Of a stretch of 64,000 nt of DNA, positions 46,833 through 58,202 are shown piece by piece. The DNA comes from Lindgomyces ingoldianus (lineage: Eukaryota; Ascomycota; Dothideomycetes; Pleosporales; Lindgomycetaceae). The DNA lies in assembly GCF_010093535.1 (NCBI RefSeq), contig NW_022985162.1, positions 2,950,637-3,014,636 on the forward strand, read 5' to 3'. The position numbers and the translations under genes were made by a program. Position 1 is the stretch's first letter. Each line of letters starts with the position of its first letter. The notes under the pieces were generated by a model. That model was not told the origin of the DNA. It searched no databases and saw nothing but the letters and a program-made list of their open reading frames with translations.

Positions 46833-47807
46833 AATTACGACAATACTCAACATATATACAGTTGTGTTGCAGAGTGCCTTTTAGGGGGCTGAGATTTGAG
46901 AATTCGAAAGGAAGACGTATAGGCTCTGAATTCTCGGCATTCATTATTAAGTCGTGGCGATGAAAGCTCCTAGGTGGTGAGCGACTAGAGGTGGAAATCA
47001 TGTAGAGGTTTTACAGACAAACATCTACATATGAGGTGGGCAAGCATGCGGCTATGTTAAAGGGTGTTCAAGGGTATCTAGCTCCACTATTAGAACATTG
47101 CCTGTTCGGCTAGACTCTTACTAACTTCTTGGGGTTTGCCTTTCAGTCTTTCTTTCCTGTTCTCCTGCTCTCCTGCTCTCCTTCTCTCCTGCTCTCCTCT
47201 TCTTATTCATGCACCCTCTACAGCTTAACGGCCTCTCTAGATGCACAGCTCGAAGGTCACCATAACTCCATCAATGTATCCAGGCGAGTCTGAGTTCGAT
47301 TTTAACACACCGCTTCTTGAAAACTCGCTGTTTCATCAGACTCTTTCTGTGATCTTGTCTCTGGTTCTTGGCTCTTGTTTCCCTACTGTAATTCATGCTG
47401 CACATGTCACGATGTAGGTACGACACCATGAGAGTCAGCATCGGGTTTCGGCCGTGGATCAAGACCACACACTAGGGGAGTGCTTCCCGAATGTGCATCT
47501 CGCAACACTTCTTCTAGAGAACCATGAGATTTGGAAACTAATGCAGATTTCGTTACCCTACCTGCCTGTTTTAGTACTCGCTCGTTAATAAATGTGCGAA
47601 TGAATATCACGTCTTTTCCCGTTGTTCAACTACAACAATATGAACCACCAACCTTCCCATCACATTATCCAAATTCTCTAGTCTGCCAGCGCATAAACTC
47701 CTTAATCCTCCCTGCAGCACTCACATATCTAACCGCATTACGATTAGATTACATTGTGCACTGAGTGTTTTCGTGCACTTACATTCCATGTCAGCAACGA
47801 AACGAGA
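46833..47807. other. Intergenic with CT-rich microsatellite
   Basis: No gene is seen. A TCTCCTGC-type tandem repeat occupies about 47160-47200. Confidence 0.45.
47160..47200. repeat. CT-rich microsatellite (TCTCCTGC-like units)
   Basis: The unit CTCCTGCT recurs several times with small variations over about 40 bases. Confidence 0.75.
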
Positions 47808-48234
47808 CAGCGCTTCCAACGAGCCGTAGTACTGTACAATTGAGCAATTTTGATGCTTGTACGGGTAAGGTTTTGTGTAGGTTCGTACAGCAGGGAGGAT
47901 GAGAGATAGGTGTAGGTATAGTAACTGTTACGGCTCACGTGATCTGTATGAGTAGTACGATTCGATTGAAGTACGCCGTACTCTAGTCAAAACAGCTTAG
48001 ATACTTACAAACCTCATCTAATTAATCAGGTACCTCTGTTGTCTGTTTTGCGCAGTCTCTTACCTAGGCTGCAGAAGTTAAGAGCCCTTTACACTGCGTC
48101 TCTTGCCTCATCCTGCGGTAGTACCGTACCTGGAGCATCATTAAACGTACGGTGCAGCTCACAAACTGGGTACATTCGTACTTAACGCCTGACCGGTACG
48201 GCTCACTCAGTAGTACGCCCTGTTGGAAACCCTG
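47808..48234. mobile_element. hAT-type non-autonomous element, copy A (degenerate)
   Basis: This 427-base copy begins CAGCGCTTCCAACG and ends GTTGGAAACCCTG, imperfect inverted termini related to those of copy B (CAGGGCTTCCAACG). Long left and right segments align with copy B, including a shared TACGGCTCACGTGATCTGTA block. The interior is shorter and differs. Flanking bases show only a weak possible duplication (AAACGAGA versus AAGTGAGA), so insertion traces have decayed. No transposase is encoded. Confidence 0.75.
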
Positions 48235-48568
48235 TAAGTGAGATGTCACTCATCCCAGCTATTTCACCAAACTTACCAATCGCAATAACAGCAACTACTG
48301 GTCTCAGGGCATTTTGAAGCCTGCTAGACAGAAGCGTCATTGAGGTAGAAAATGGCTGTGAGGCTAAGAAGCTAGGTACACAGCTAGCTTGCGAGGGTTT
48401 AAGAATCGAGGTGGCCTTTCGGGGGGCGTTTCCGGGCGCGAGAGTGACCTTGACTTGTAGTAGGCAGACCGTCAGGCCTTCGTGAACGATTTGAAAAGGA
48501 AGGAAGGGAAGTTGCTGTCGGATTCAGGCTCGCCGCGAATGAGACGACTCTGGTACAGCTCCTGCACA
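48235..48568. other. Spacer between copy A and the disrupted gene
   Basis: 333 bases upstream of the disrupted frame, presumably containing its promoter. Nothing else is identified. Confidence 0.35.
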
Positions 48569-48674
48569 ATGGCAACGACAGCGACAGCAGCACCACAAAT
48601 ATCAACATCCTCCTGGACAACCCTTACCATCATCTCAACCCTTTCATTGCCACCAGCATTCAATCTTACAAAAC

Positions 48675-48682
48675 GCTCTAAC
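48675..48682. repeat. Target-site duplication, left copy (GCTCTAAC)
   Basis: The octamer directly abuts the left terminus of the hAT-type element and is identical to 49301-49308. Confidence 0.9.
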
Positions 48683-49300
48683 CAGGGCTTCCAACGAGGC
48701 GTAGTACTGTACGATTGGGCGATTTTGAGGCCTGTACGGGTGAGATTTTGTGTACGTTCGTACGACAGGGAGGAGGAGAGGTAGGTGTACGTATCGTAAC
48801 TGTTACGGCTCACGTGATCTGTACAAGTAGTACAATTCAATTAAAGTACACCGTACTCTAGTTGAAACAGCTAAGACTATGGGTCTCTAGAGACGCAAGA
48901 TTAAGGTCTAATTAACTATAAAATAACTAGTTCTCCCTAGTAACAAGAGCAGATAGGACTAGATAAGGCCTGTAAGGCGGCAAGAGGCGTGGATAGATAA
49001 CTCTGCAATAGAAAATAGTCTGTAATAGGCATTTTTAAGACAACAGACTGCAGATAGATAGATTAAACCCCTTAGAAAGAGATTTAAGCGCCCGCAGGCC
49101 TCCTGCTCGCCAGAGCCCTCCTACCCCTCCAGAACCCCTATATAAACTTCCCAAAAGGGTAATACAATCTGTACTACGTACCGTACCTAGGGCATCATTA
49201 ATCGTACGGTACGGCTCACGAACTCGGTACGTTCGTACTGAACACGTGACCGTTACGGTTCACTTTGTACGGACCGTAGTACGGCCCGTTGGAAGCCCTG
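48683..49300. mobile_element. hAT-type non-autonomous element (MITE), copy B
   Basis: A 618-base element with terminal inverted repeats: the left end CAGGGCTTCCAACGAGGCGT pairs with the right end, whose reverse complement begins CAGGGCTTCCAACGGGCCGT. It is flanked by an exact 8-bp duplication. An 8-bp duplication plus CAGGG termini are hallmarks of the hAT superfamily. The subterminal 150 bases at each side are packed with GTACG/CGTAC motifs, as expected for transposase-binding repeats. No transposase coding sequence is present, so it needs an autonomous partner. It splits a reading frame (see the pseudogene entry). Confidence 0.93.
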
Positions 49301-49308
49301 GCTCTAAC
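49301..49308. repeat. Target-site duplication, right copy (GCTCTAAC)
   Basis: This octamer directly follows the right terminus of the element and is identical to the left copy. Confidence 0.9.
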
Positions 49309-49971
49309 CCCGCGCTAATCGGCGTGAACCCCGCCATCGCCATCCCCATCGCCATCTTTGCCGCAATAGTCTCGGGATTGGGCGCCCGAGCTGGAACCTG
49401 GAAATGCTGGGAAATGATTCCCTCGTCCCACAAAGCACCTGTGACCACATCACAGGAAAACCTCGAGCCTTCTCCTAGCAAGCGAAAATGCATGATGAAT
49501 TACGGGCTAGAAGCACATCCAATTGAGTTGAGGCTTCTGGGAATGGTGCCTGCATTGAAGGGGCATGAGTTGCCGGGAGATGGGAGTCTGCATGAATTGG
49601 ACCTAGATCTGACGCAGGATGGAGGTGAGGGGAGTGGGGAAAAGGATCGAAAGGGTCGGTTCTGGAATTCGATGAGGAGTGTTTTTGAGTTAGATGGTAC
49701 GTCTATGAAGCCACCGCATTACCCTGAGAATTCGGTGGTGAAGAGAGATGAAGAGGGGAGAGGAAGAGCAGGGAATGATGGATTTGAGTGGGATGGAGTT
49801 TATGAAGAAGATTTGTGCGAGTCGGGGGCCGATATATTGGAATTGTCCCTGAAGTGCACAAAGGATTTGATAAATAAGGGAAAAGAAACTAGGAATTGGC
49901 CTCTAGGCTTCGATCCTGGCATTCGGCTTACTGGTAAGTCGAAACCCTCATCTTTCACAATCGACGAGTAA

Positions 49972-51601
49972 CACATGATACCCGCAGAGTTGAGGGGTCT
50001 GTGGATGGAATCATCGCGACTTCTTCGCGACGCAATTCTTCTTTGGTAGCTTTGTAGCAAGCTGACGTGGTGGTTCTCAAATCCTGCATCTACCCTAGAG
50101 ATTCTCACTATCAGCATGCTTGTCGCTTATCAGGTGCTCCAAGTCAAGCACCCTACCATTTTCCAAAGAGCTGCAGATGACATACATCTAATGTTCTTAG
50201 CTAATCACGCTTAGAATTACGTCTCAACGGGCTAAGCTGCTCACTAGGAAGGGGTCCTATGAAATTTCTAGGCATAGACCATTCTGTAAGTTCGTATTCG
50301 AAGGCGCTTGAATGTGAAAGAATGAGTGGCAGTGCAAACACGACATCCAAGAATTTTGATAAGGAAAGCTTGGGAAAATATGGAATTGGCCAATATCGCC
50401 TTTGTACGAAAGTAAACACAATACGTGCGCCGCTTAAACATCTATGTAGTTAGGGGCACCTCATAGTGTCGGGCAGCCCGACACTCGGGACCTGTCTTAT
50501 CATTCTCAACTGTTTAACACACATACTAGGAAGACTACCTACGGGTCTCAGAAATGAAGAGAAAATCTTGCAAGAAGCATCATCACTTGGAAATAAATCG
50601 TGAACAGGACCGGATGCGTTCGTAAATGCTCAGAACGAATGGGGCGGCTATTGTCGATTCTTTGACCAGATGGGATAAAGCGCTAGGCGAAGCGCTAGGC
50701 GATCATGGGGCTCAGCGAATTGATCGAGCTGCTGGTTTCGAATCTCAATTCGCATTGCCGAGCCCAGACGACACTACTGGTGGTTGGGCAGGAGTTATTC
50801 TCATGCAAGGCGGGTGTCTTGAGCTTGTGGTGAATGAGACTAATCGGGGCGAACTAAAGTCTCCATATAGCACTGAAGTGTTGGTATATGAAGCTTCTAA
50901 GCCTTAAGCGACTGGGAAATATGTTGGTAATGGTATTGTGCAACATCGGCGACATCCGATTTGAGTGTGAAGAGTGATCGTGATGTTTGGATGCGTGGTA
51001 GAAGAAATTGACCCGATGCCGAGGCCTGACAAAGCGTCGAGGATGCAAATTATGAGCCTATCCTCGACCATTAGTAACCGCCACCACTCGGACGAGATGC
51101 TACAAGGGTAAACGGCAGAGTTTTCCTCGTCTCCTCCTCGATGCGCAAAGATTGTAACGCGCCAATGCCGCTGTAGCATTTTTCCGATATCCGTGGCTGC
51201 GTCGCGTCGACGTTCTGCGCCACAAGTCGCGAGACCAACCGTTCGTAACCGCCCCTGTGCCGTCACCTCACTGGGAAACCAGTTCTGGTCGCTGGGCATC
51301 ATCCCATGTTCCGGTACACCATCAGAATTCTTCGCACCCAAATAGGGGAACATGGCACGCTACTGTGGAACCATCGCGAAAATTTCTGTTGATGATACTG
51401 ACCAAAGACGTGGGGAAGCTCCGAACGCTGACCCCGAAGCCTCACAAATTCTGCAAAATGCCTCGCGAGGCCTTGTCATTCGGATCGTTCAAATAGATGA
51501 GTTAACCTCCAATTCACCATGGCTAGTGTTCCTACCATCCGTAACGCCTCCAATTTCTGCAATTGATCCCATCACCTGCGTGTACCTCTCATTCTGCCAT
51601 C
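49972..51601. other. Intergenic, 1.6 kb
   Basis: Several short open frames occur on both strands, none recognisable. The final ~300 bases are the permease promoter. Confidence 0.4.
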
Positions 51602-53304
51602 ATGGAAGTCAGTCCAGAACGCGGCACAGCCCAAAGGGAGGAGATCCCCAAAGCCATAGACCATCTGACAGAGAAGCCGGTGGCTCACTCGGGAAGCGAC
51701 ATTGAGAAACAAGTCCCACTTCAGACGCAAGCGCTTCATCGGAAACTGAGAAGTCGCCACCTGCAACTTATCGCCATTGGTATATCTCTCAAACAAACCC
51801 CCAATACGTACTTCCGTACTGACTTAAGTTAGGCGGCACAGTAGGTACTGGTATTTTTATTGCCAGTGGGACCTCTATTGCTACTGCTGGACCAGCCGGT
51901 GCCCTCATCGCATATGCCTTCGTCGGAACCCTCGTATACTCCGTCATGCTGTCCCTCAGCGAAATGGCTACATACATTCCCATCGCTGGTGCGTTCACCA
52001 GATACGCGGCTCGTTTTGCTGATCCTAGTCTTGGCTTCTCGATGGGTTGGATTTATTGGTTTTCTTGGGCCATTACTTATGCGCTCGAACTCACCGCAGC
52101 GGGACTTATCATTCAGTGGTGGAATTCCGACTTGAGCATTGGAATCTTCATCACTATCTTTTGGGTTCCGCTTACTGCGTTGAACTTCGCTCCCGTGGAC
52201 TTCTTCGGGGAATTCGAGTTCTGGTTTGCTAGTATCAAGGTCCTCGCACTTATCGGATTCACTTTCTTCTCTATTTGCATTAATGCTGGTGCTGGTCAAC
52301 AGGGCTACATTGGTTTCGAGTACTGGAGACACCCTGGAGCTTTTGCACCGTATCTTCTCGAGTCTACAGGAGCGAAGGCGAAGTTTGTCGGATTTTGGGC
52401 CGTCCTCATTCAAGCCGGATTTGCTTTCCAGGGCACCGAGCTGGTGGGTATTGGCGCTGGGGAGAGCGCGAACCCCCGCAAGACGATGCCATCCGCCATC
52501 CGGAAGACTTTCTGGAGTATCTTTCTCATGTTTGTGTTCACCATTTTCTTCATTGGTATTCTCGTGCCCTCAGATAACGAGGACCTCCTGACCGGCGATA
52601 CAAATGCTGGATCATCACCGCTGGTCATTGCTGCACAGCTTGCTGGAGTCAAAGTATTACCCGGTCTCATCAACGCTGTTCTTTTGACGGTGGTGCTGTC
52701 AGCAGGGAGCTCCAATGTTTATTCTGGTAGTCGTATTCTCGTCGGTCTTTCCGAGGAAGGTTGTGCGCCACAGTTCTTCCAGCGAACCTCGAGGAGGGGC
52801 GTTCCCTATGTTGCAGTGGCCTTCACCGCTGCCTTCGGCCTTCTCGCCTTCATGAATCTGTCCGACCATGGTGGCCAGGTGTTTAATTGGTTCCTGAACA
52901 TCATTGGCGTGGCGGGATTCATCGCTTGGTCGTGCATCAATATTTGCCATCTCTGCTTCAGACGAGCACTCCACGCTCAAAACATCTCCCCCGATACTCT
53001 ACCGTTCAAAGCGTGGGGTCAGCCATACCTCGCATGGTACGGCCTCTTCTTCTGTGTGATCATTACTCTGACCCAAGGATTCACGGCCTTCATCCCATGG
53101 ACTACGGAGGACTTCTTTGTGGCCTATATCAGTTTGATTCTTTTCGCTTTACTTTATGTCGGCCATAAACTTGTTACTAGGAGCAAGTTCATCAAACCAC
53201 ATGAAGCCGACCTGGTCACTGGCAGATTTTTTGAAGATGTTTCGGAAAGTTGGGAAGAGAGTCCTAGGAGCCGATGGAAGCGAGCGATGAATTACGTTTT
53301 TTAA
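51602..53304 (+). CDS. Amino-acid permease (APC/YAT family), 2 exons
   Basis: Exons 51602-51779 and 51833-53304 give 549 residues; the 53-nt intron has GT...AG ends and restores GGTVGTGIFIASG, the conserved substrate-binding glycine loop of TM1. About twelve hydrophobic helices follow. Family signatures include FSMGWIYWFSWAITYALELT, the polar AFQGTELVGIGAGESANPRK segment between TM5 and TM6, and SRILVGLSEEGCAPQFF. Both termini are hydrophilic and cytosolic. Family members are plasma-membrane proton-coupled amino-acid importers such as Gap1. No substrate can be deduced from sequence alone. Confidence 0.95.
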
Positions 53305-55471
53305 ATAGGAGTGGGCATTTCAAAAGTCGGTTTCACGTCGCATAGCGTTTGTCCCATGTATCTAATTTTGGCGCTCTATACCATCTAACGCGGTTTATGA
53401 TTGTGCATCTGTCTCCTTTCCCTGCGCGCGAAGAACTTGTTCGTCTATCACCGTGCAATCAAATCTCGACGGCCTTTCCCTAGCTCTGATGTCATCGCAT
53501 CATATTCCATGGATGTCCATTTCTGTGTCATCTCACATCCTCCCATAATATCTTTTGAATCACCGCTTCTTGTTCCCAACTCCATGGGGGAGAACAACCT
53601 GTACGTACCCATCAATGTGATAACAGCCAAAGGTCGGCTTGCAGGGGGACGTGTCCCTGCAAACTGAGAAACCTGCAAAAACTAAAAGAGAAGCCGCAAA
53701 ATAGATTAAAGCACCTAGCTCATTGGACGAATTTATTCCGTTGATCAGGATCTATGATGTAAAGTGGGAGCGGTGCAGCCCTGTAAGGTACAGGCATGCG
53801 GTGAATGTGTGACGTCGATCAGCCTAAGCGAAGGCTTGCCAAGGAGAAAGGGGCAGTGAGCGGGGCACAACGGGGCACGAACGCCGCAAATCAAGGCACT
53901 CACTTCTCCCGCCCCAGGCTGTGCGGCGGCGCCTCTCATGGCAACACCCCAGAGCACATTCATCCTTTGCCACAGCTTCTTGAAAATAGCAGCGATGCTT
54001 CATCAAAATGCGTAACCGCGTCCGTCAACAACGATGAAACGACACTCAGCGAGTTGGTAACGGTAGAATGGAAGACTTTTTTTTTATAGAAAACCGTCAC
54101 TAAGATCCCCGTTTGCGAACTAATAAGTTTAGACCCTGGTCTATACCAGATTTCCTGTCAGTTTAGTTTCTGCCGTAATTTCCAATCTTTATTCGTCCCA
54201 TAGTTATGCCTAGCTTCCCTTTTCTTCAACGCTCTGTGATCGGCAGCACCTGTCACATCCCGCCTTTGCCATCCATCCGCACGTTTCAACTTGTCCTAAA
54301 GAACAACAGCGGCCTTTGCCACACCCAAGGCGCTGCTCCGCACACGAGATATTCTAACTAAATGTGCCGCTTCAAAGGGAAAGACTAATGAAAGTGCCCG
54401 TGTTCTCCAGACGCCCTCTCAGCGATGCTCCCGCTGCAGGGCCAACCCCAGATCACAAACCTTACCACATAATCGTACCTACATCTGATTCGCACCAGGT
54501 ATCCTGGGGGCGGTAAGGCTTCCATGCCTGAAGACTTGGGACCAGATTCCTTACACCCGCGCGTTCACGGTACTCGCCCAAACGCGCTCGGAGATGAGCT
54601 GCACATGCTCGAGTTGGGACCTATCAGGCCTCTGACCTCGACGTCACTCGTTTTCCCAATTCCATCAATTGCTATTCTGTTTAGACGTCGTGATGCCTCA
54701 TGAATACTGCGCCAGTTCTAGCCTACTGAGCCTCCTATTGCGCATGTCTCACTGCAGGCATGCCTCCCTTCCAGTGTTCTGCGGCATCTGCCAGTGTAGC
54801 CGCCACGTTTGATCCTGGCGCCTCTCACCACTCCTCCACATGTTGCCTTCCACCAGTTCATCATTACCCACAGCGGCTATATCTCCGAGATGGATCTTCA
54901 AAACTCGCGTTCTTCATGCTCATCCCAGGAAACTATAACCGTGCCCCTTTCAAGGATTCCCACTCGTAACGATTAATCTAGTTCTTCCCTCCATTCATGA
55001 TGACGATCTAGGCGCATTGAAGCTGAAATATCGTGATCGACAGTGATTAAATCAAGCCTAAGACAAAACAGGCTGGGTCGAATCTGGGAGTCGCCCTCCA
55101 GATGTTACGTTATCCATCTCTGCGATCAAGTTCTCGGGTACTTTTCGTGAAATAGAAATAGTCTGGGCGCTGGTGATGATCTTTTACAAGGCAAGTATTC
55201 CGCGATGACGACGCTGGAGACGCTGTGCTGCTTGGAGAACTTGGTAGGACAGGAGTTAGCATGGAAGTTCCTAAGCTCCTTGGAACACATCTCGATGCTA
55301 GGAAAGGTATAAAGAGAGCTGCCTGGACGGTGACTTCTGGTCTTCATCATCTCAAAGCAATCGATATCAACAACATCAATTACTTCTAATCCAACCAACT
55401 TCATCTTTATTCTCACTACTCCATTCGCTCACTCCACCAACACAAAACTAAAACAACCACCAAAAATCACC
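53305..55471. other. Intergenic, permease 3' flank and hydrophobin promoter
   Basis: 2.2 kb without recognisable gene. A TATAAA lies at 55308-55313, and C/A-rich leader sequence precedes the hydrophobin start. Confidence 0.45.
55308..55313 (+). promoter_or_regulatory. TATA box of the hydrophobin gene
   Basis: TATAAA about 160 bases before the hydrophobin ATG, implying a 5' leader of roughly 130 bases. Confidence 0.5.
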
Positions 55472-55822
55472 ATGCGTTTCTCTATCATCCTCGCCTGTGC
55501 CGCTACCGCCATGGCCACTCCTCTTCTCGAAGAACGCCAGACACCTCTCTGCACGGGAGCTGGCAGTGCTCAGTGCTGTGCAACTGACGTCCTTAACCTT
55601 GCGGACTTGAACTGTGCTACTCGTACGTCATCTTTAATCTTTACCTAGGTACCATGCTAATTTTCTAATCTAGCGCCAACAACTCCAACCTCCATCAACA
55701 GCTTCATCGACATTTGCTCTGCCATCGGCCAGCAAGCTAAGTGTTGCGTTCTGCCCATCCTCGGCCAGGCGCTCTTCTGCGCCGATGTCAACCCCCAGCC
55801 TACCGCTGCCGCTAAGGCATAG
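55472..55822 (+). CDS. Class II hydrophobin, 2 exons
   Basis: Exons 55472-55622 and 55674-55822 give 99 residues. The signal peptide MRFSIILACAATAMA is followed by the mature sequence, which may be trimmed after the LLEER motif. Eight cysteines occur as C-7-CC-11-C-16-C-8-CC-10-C, that is PLC, QCC, LNC, DIC, KCC and LFC. Apart from the first spacing (7 instead of the usual 9) this fits class II hydrophobins such as HFBII and cerato-ulmin: small secreted amphiphiles that coat aerial hyphae and spores and lower surface tension. The single intron lies just after the fourth cysteine. The C-terminus PTAAAKA is short and plain. Confidence 0.96.
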
Positions 55823-57331
55823 GCGTCTCATGTTACACTACAGCACATCATCGACACTGCGCCGAGAAGTGGCGAAGTGTCTTGTATAGTACATGGCAGA
55901 CTTTAGCTTGAGGGGTTGCATATATTCGCACTCTTCGCTGGGGGCTAGATCTCTCTCTCCGAAAAACATACTCGTGTCATTCCTTCTGTTTCGTTGATGT
56001 GAATGGAGTGTTGTGGTGCTTGGGAATGGAGTATAGTCTTTATATTTATTTCCAATTCTCACGAGATTTGAACCATGCCGTCTCTGTGCCATGAAATCTT
56101 AACTGATTTTCGTATATTTGGCATGCCTTTAATCGATCTTGTTAATTACACGCAAGTGTAGTATTTTCGAGAAGTAGTCACGTTGAATATATTGCTTCGT
56201 AGTATCCACTCCTCCAAAGTGAGTACCAATTACGCGCACCACCCACACTAAACTTAGTTAATCCTAATATTATGGACCAACCTGCAACTGTGCCTGGAGC
56301 GGCATGGCATAGTTCTCTCATTCCTTCGATTTGGACAATTAACAACTTCTGTATATTCTCTTTTCTTAACCATGATAAGAGTAGCAAACTATTGTGGCCT
56401 ATTTCGCATCTAACTTTCGATTCTAAATAGCTGTAGAGTGGGTTTTGCATTTCGGAGCCACTTAACTTCTTCTCCGGCAGACATCTACTATGCTTCATGC
56501 TCAACACTTTCCTTCCGCAGTCTTAGTAACAGCAAACCAAGTCCCGGGTACCAATGGCTACTGCATAAACTACTAGCGCCGCAAGTCAAGGTAAAAGAAT
56601 TTCATTGAAACCGCTGCCACACGAAATCCACCGTAGAAAATATCAGATTGAAATCGTAGTTTCACCTCAGCATGTTTTAATCGGGCCATCACACCACCAA
56701 ACCACGTCATATAATCGCCACGAAATGCTGTAGAAGTTGCTTCCTTGCGCGCAGAATTGAGCAAATTGTTGTTTCCCCTCCCATTTTGCAGTTTTTACAC
56801 AGCAAAACTGAGAGAGGCTGGAAAGTTATCCGTTGTTATCCCAAGCTAAATCAGGCAATATAAACTCCATAAAACCTCTTAGAATCGCGCTTTAGTCTAA
56901 AGAGCCTTTCAAGGCTTTCGTTCGGCCTTTTCGTTTTGTTTCTATAGCGGTAGTGAGGCTGCTTCTGGTTACTGCTATCTCACTACTGAGGTATAAATGC
57001 CAGGTCCCACCCTCTATCTACTAACTATTTCCTATTTCCTCTCTATTCAGCCAAATTCCTTCGAGCATAGAGTCTGCCATACACGTCACTTCACCTTTTC
57101 GATTACATCTTCTTTGTTGCTTGACTTTGAGTCATACACCTTGACCACTATCACCTACATCACACCTTCTATCTATGTCATCGTCGGCCACTCACTACTA
57201 CTATGTCATCATTTTGGTACTGGTTTTCACTTACTAAATGTAAGACCCTGCCTCGTTCGTAAGGTCATGTTACTAATATCAAAAGACCTCACCATGCCTT
57301 TCATCTCCCAACATCATGTATTGCCGCTATC

Positions 57332-57720
57332 ACAATGGGATGTGTCTTCTTTTTTTTTTTTCAATGATGATACACCCTAGTATTCTAAAGGTCACTTCCT
57401 GTGTTTGGTCACCAGCGCTTGAAGTAGTCCTGGATCTACAATGGGATGTGCTGGCTGCAAAGTCCTCGCTCTACCTTGATTCTCTTGTTTGGCGACCATG
57501 TCTACTGTTGTCATTTGAGACAGCATGGAGTAGTCTTTCAAGGTGGCGTCAGCCGAGCAGTTGATTGTGCGTGGGTTGTGTCTGACTGCAATGCCCTTGT
57601 TCTGTCTTGATTCTCTTCCCTGGTGAGGACCTCCATACACACCTTGGAGTAGTCATTCAAGGTAGCTTGATTGGGGCCTTAGTGGTGTCAGCCGTATCAT
57701 CCAATGACGCGACTTTGTCC
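57332..57720. repeat. Degenerate tandem repeat, about 105-120 bp units
   Basis: ACAATGGGATGTG recurs at 57332 and 57438. GGAGTAGTC(T/A)TTCAAGGT-like blocks recur near 57527 and 57646. TTGATTCTCTT recurs near 57476 and 57607. Spacing is 106-131 bases, consistent with three or more diverged units. Confidence 0.45.
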
Positions 57721-58103
57721 AGTGCCGAAACAATCTTCGCTTTTAGCTATTTGTGTACTTTGTTCTGCCGCTTGGCTTTTTTTTCTCATTTTAGTGACGA
57801 CTTAAAGCAGTCCTGTACCGACTTGTATCGTATTCCCTGCTTCACACTTCACTCAATTCTAAAATCGAATCGATACCGAATCGACACATACATCTAGCAT
57901 CAACATTATCGCCATCCGTTAACTATGTCGGCACAAACTACCGACTTGATATAATCCTTACGTAAATCATCCCATCTCTTCGCTCCCCCATCCACGAACC
58001 ATCAGCAGTTACTATGTCACTATTGATATCATTAACAAAACCTCATTTCATCTTGACTTTCACATCTAACTCATACAAGTCATTACATCTTAGGCCATTA
58101 ATA

Positions 58104-58202
58104 ACATAGTCTCATTAGCTCATAGTAACCCTTAAGTAGTCGTGTAGGAATTAATTACATCGCATTTTAGGTTCTTGACAACATAATCTCATTAGCTCAT
58201 AG
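58104..58202. repeat. Direct repeat, 77-bp spacing
   Basis: ACATARTCTCATTAGCTCAT recurs at 58104 and 58181 with one difference, each preceded by similar TTACATC...TTAGG sequence. Confidence 0.6.

Larger units (their letters stand above)
48569..49971 (+). pseudogene. Gene of unknown function split by a hAT element
   Basis: An open frame with ATG at 48569 (MATTATAAPQISTSSW...; the frame is open from 48482) is cut at codon 38 by the element at 48683-49300. The frame resumes at 49309 in the same phase and runs 220 codons to a stop at 49971. If the element and one target copy are ignored, the frame is continuous: a left part of 38 codons and a right part of 220 codons. Near the junction a hydrophobic stretch (ALIGVNPAIAIPIAIFAAIV) suggests a membrane segment. 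The remainder is acidic and unremarkable. I do not recognise the protein. As it stands the product would be truncated, since the element introduces stops. Confidence 0.55.

Noticed and set aside
49021..49200. Central part of the hAT-type element as a gene
   Set aside because: Contains stops in all frames and no transposase motifs.
50626..50907. 93-codon frame in the intergenic region before the permease
   Set aside because: Short, lacks recognisable motifs; chance frames of this size are common.
45855..53304. Possible metabolic gene cluster (ketopantoate reductase plus permease)
   Set aside because: No synthase, transferase, cytochrome P450 or regulator between them; separated by transposons, so adjacency is not a cluster.
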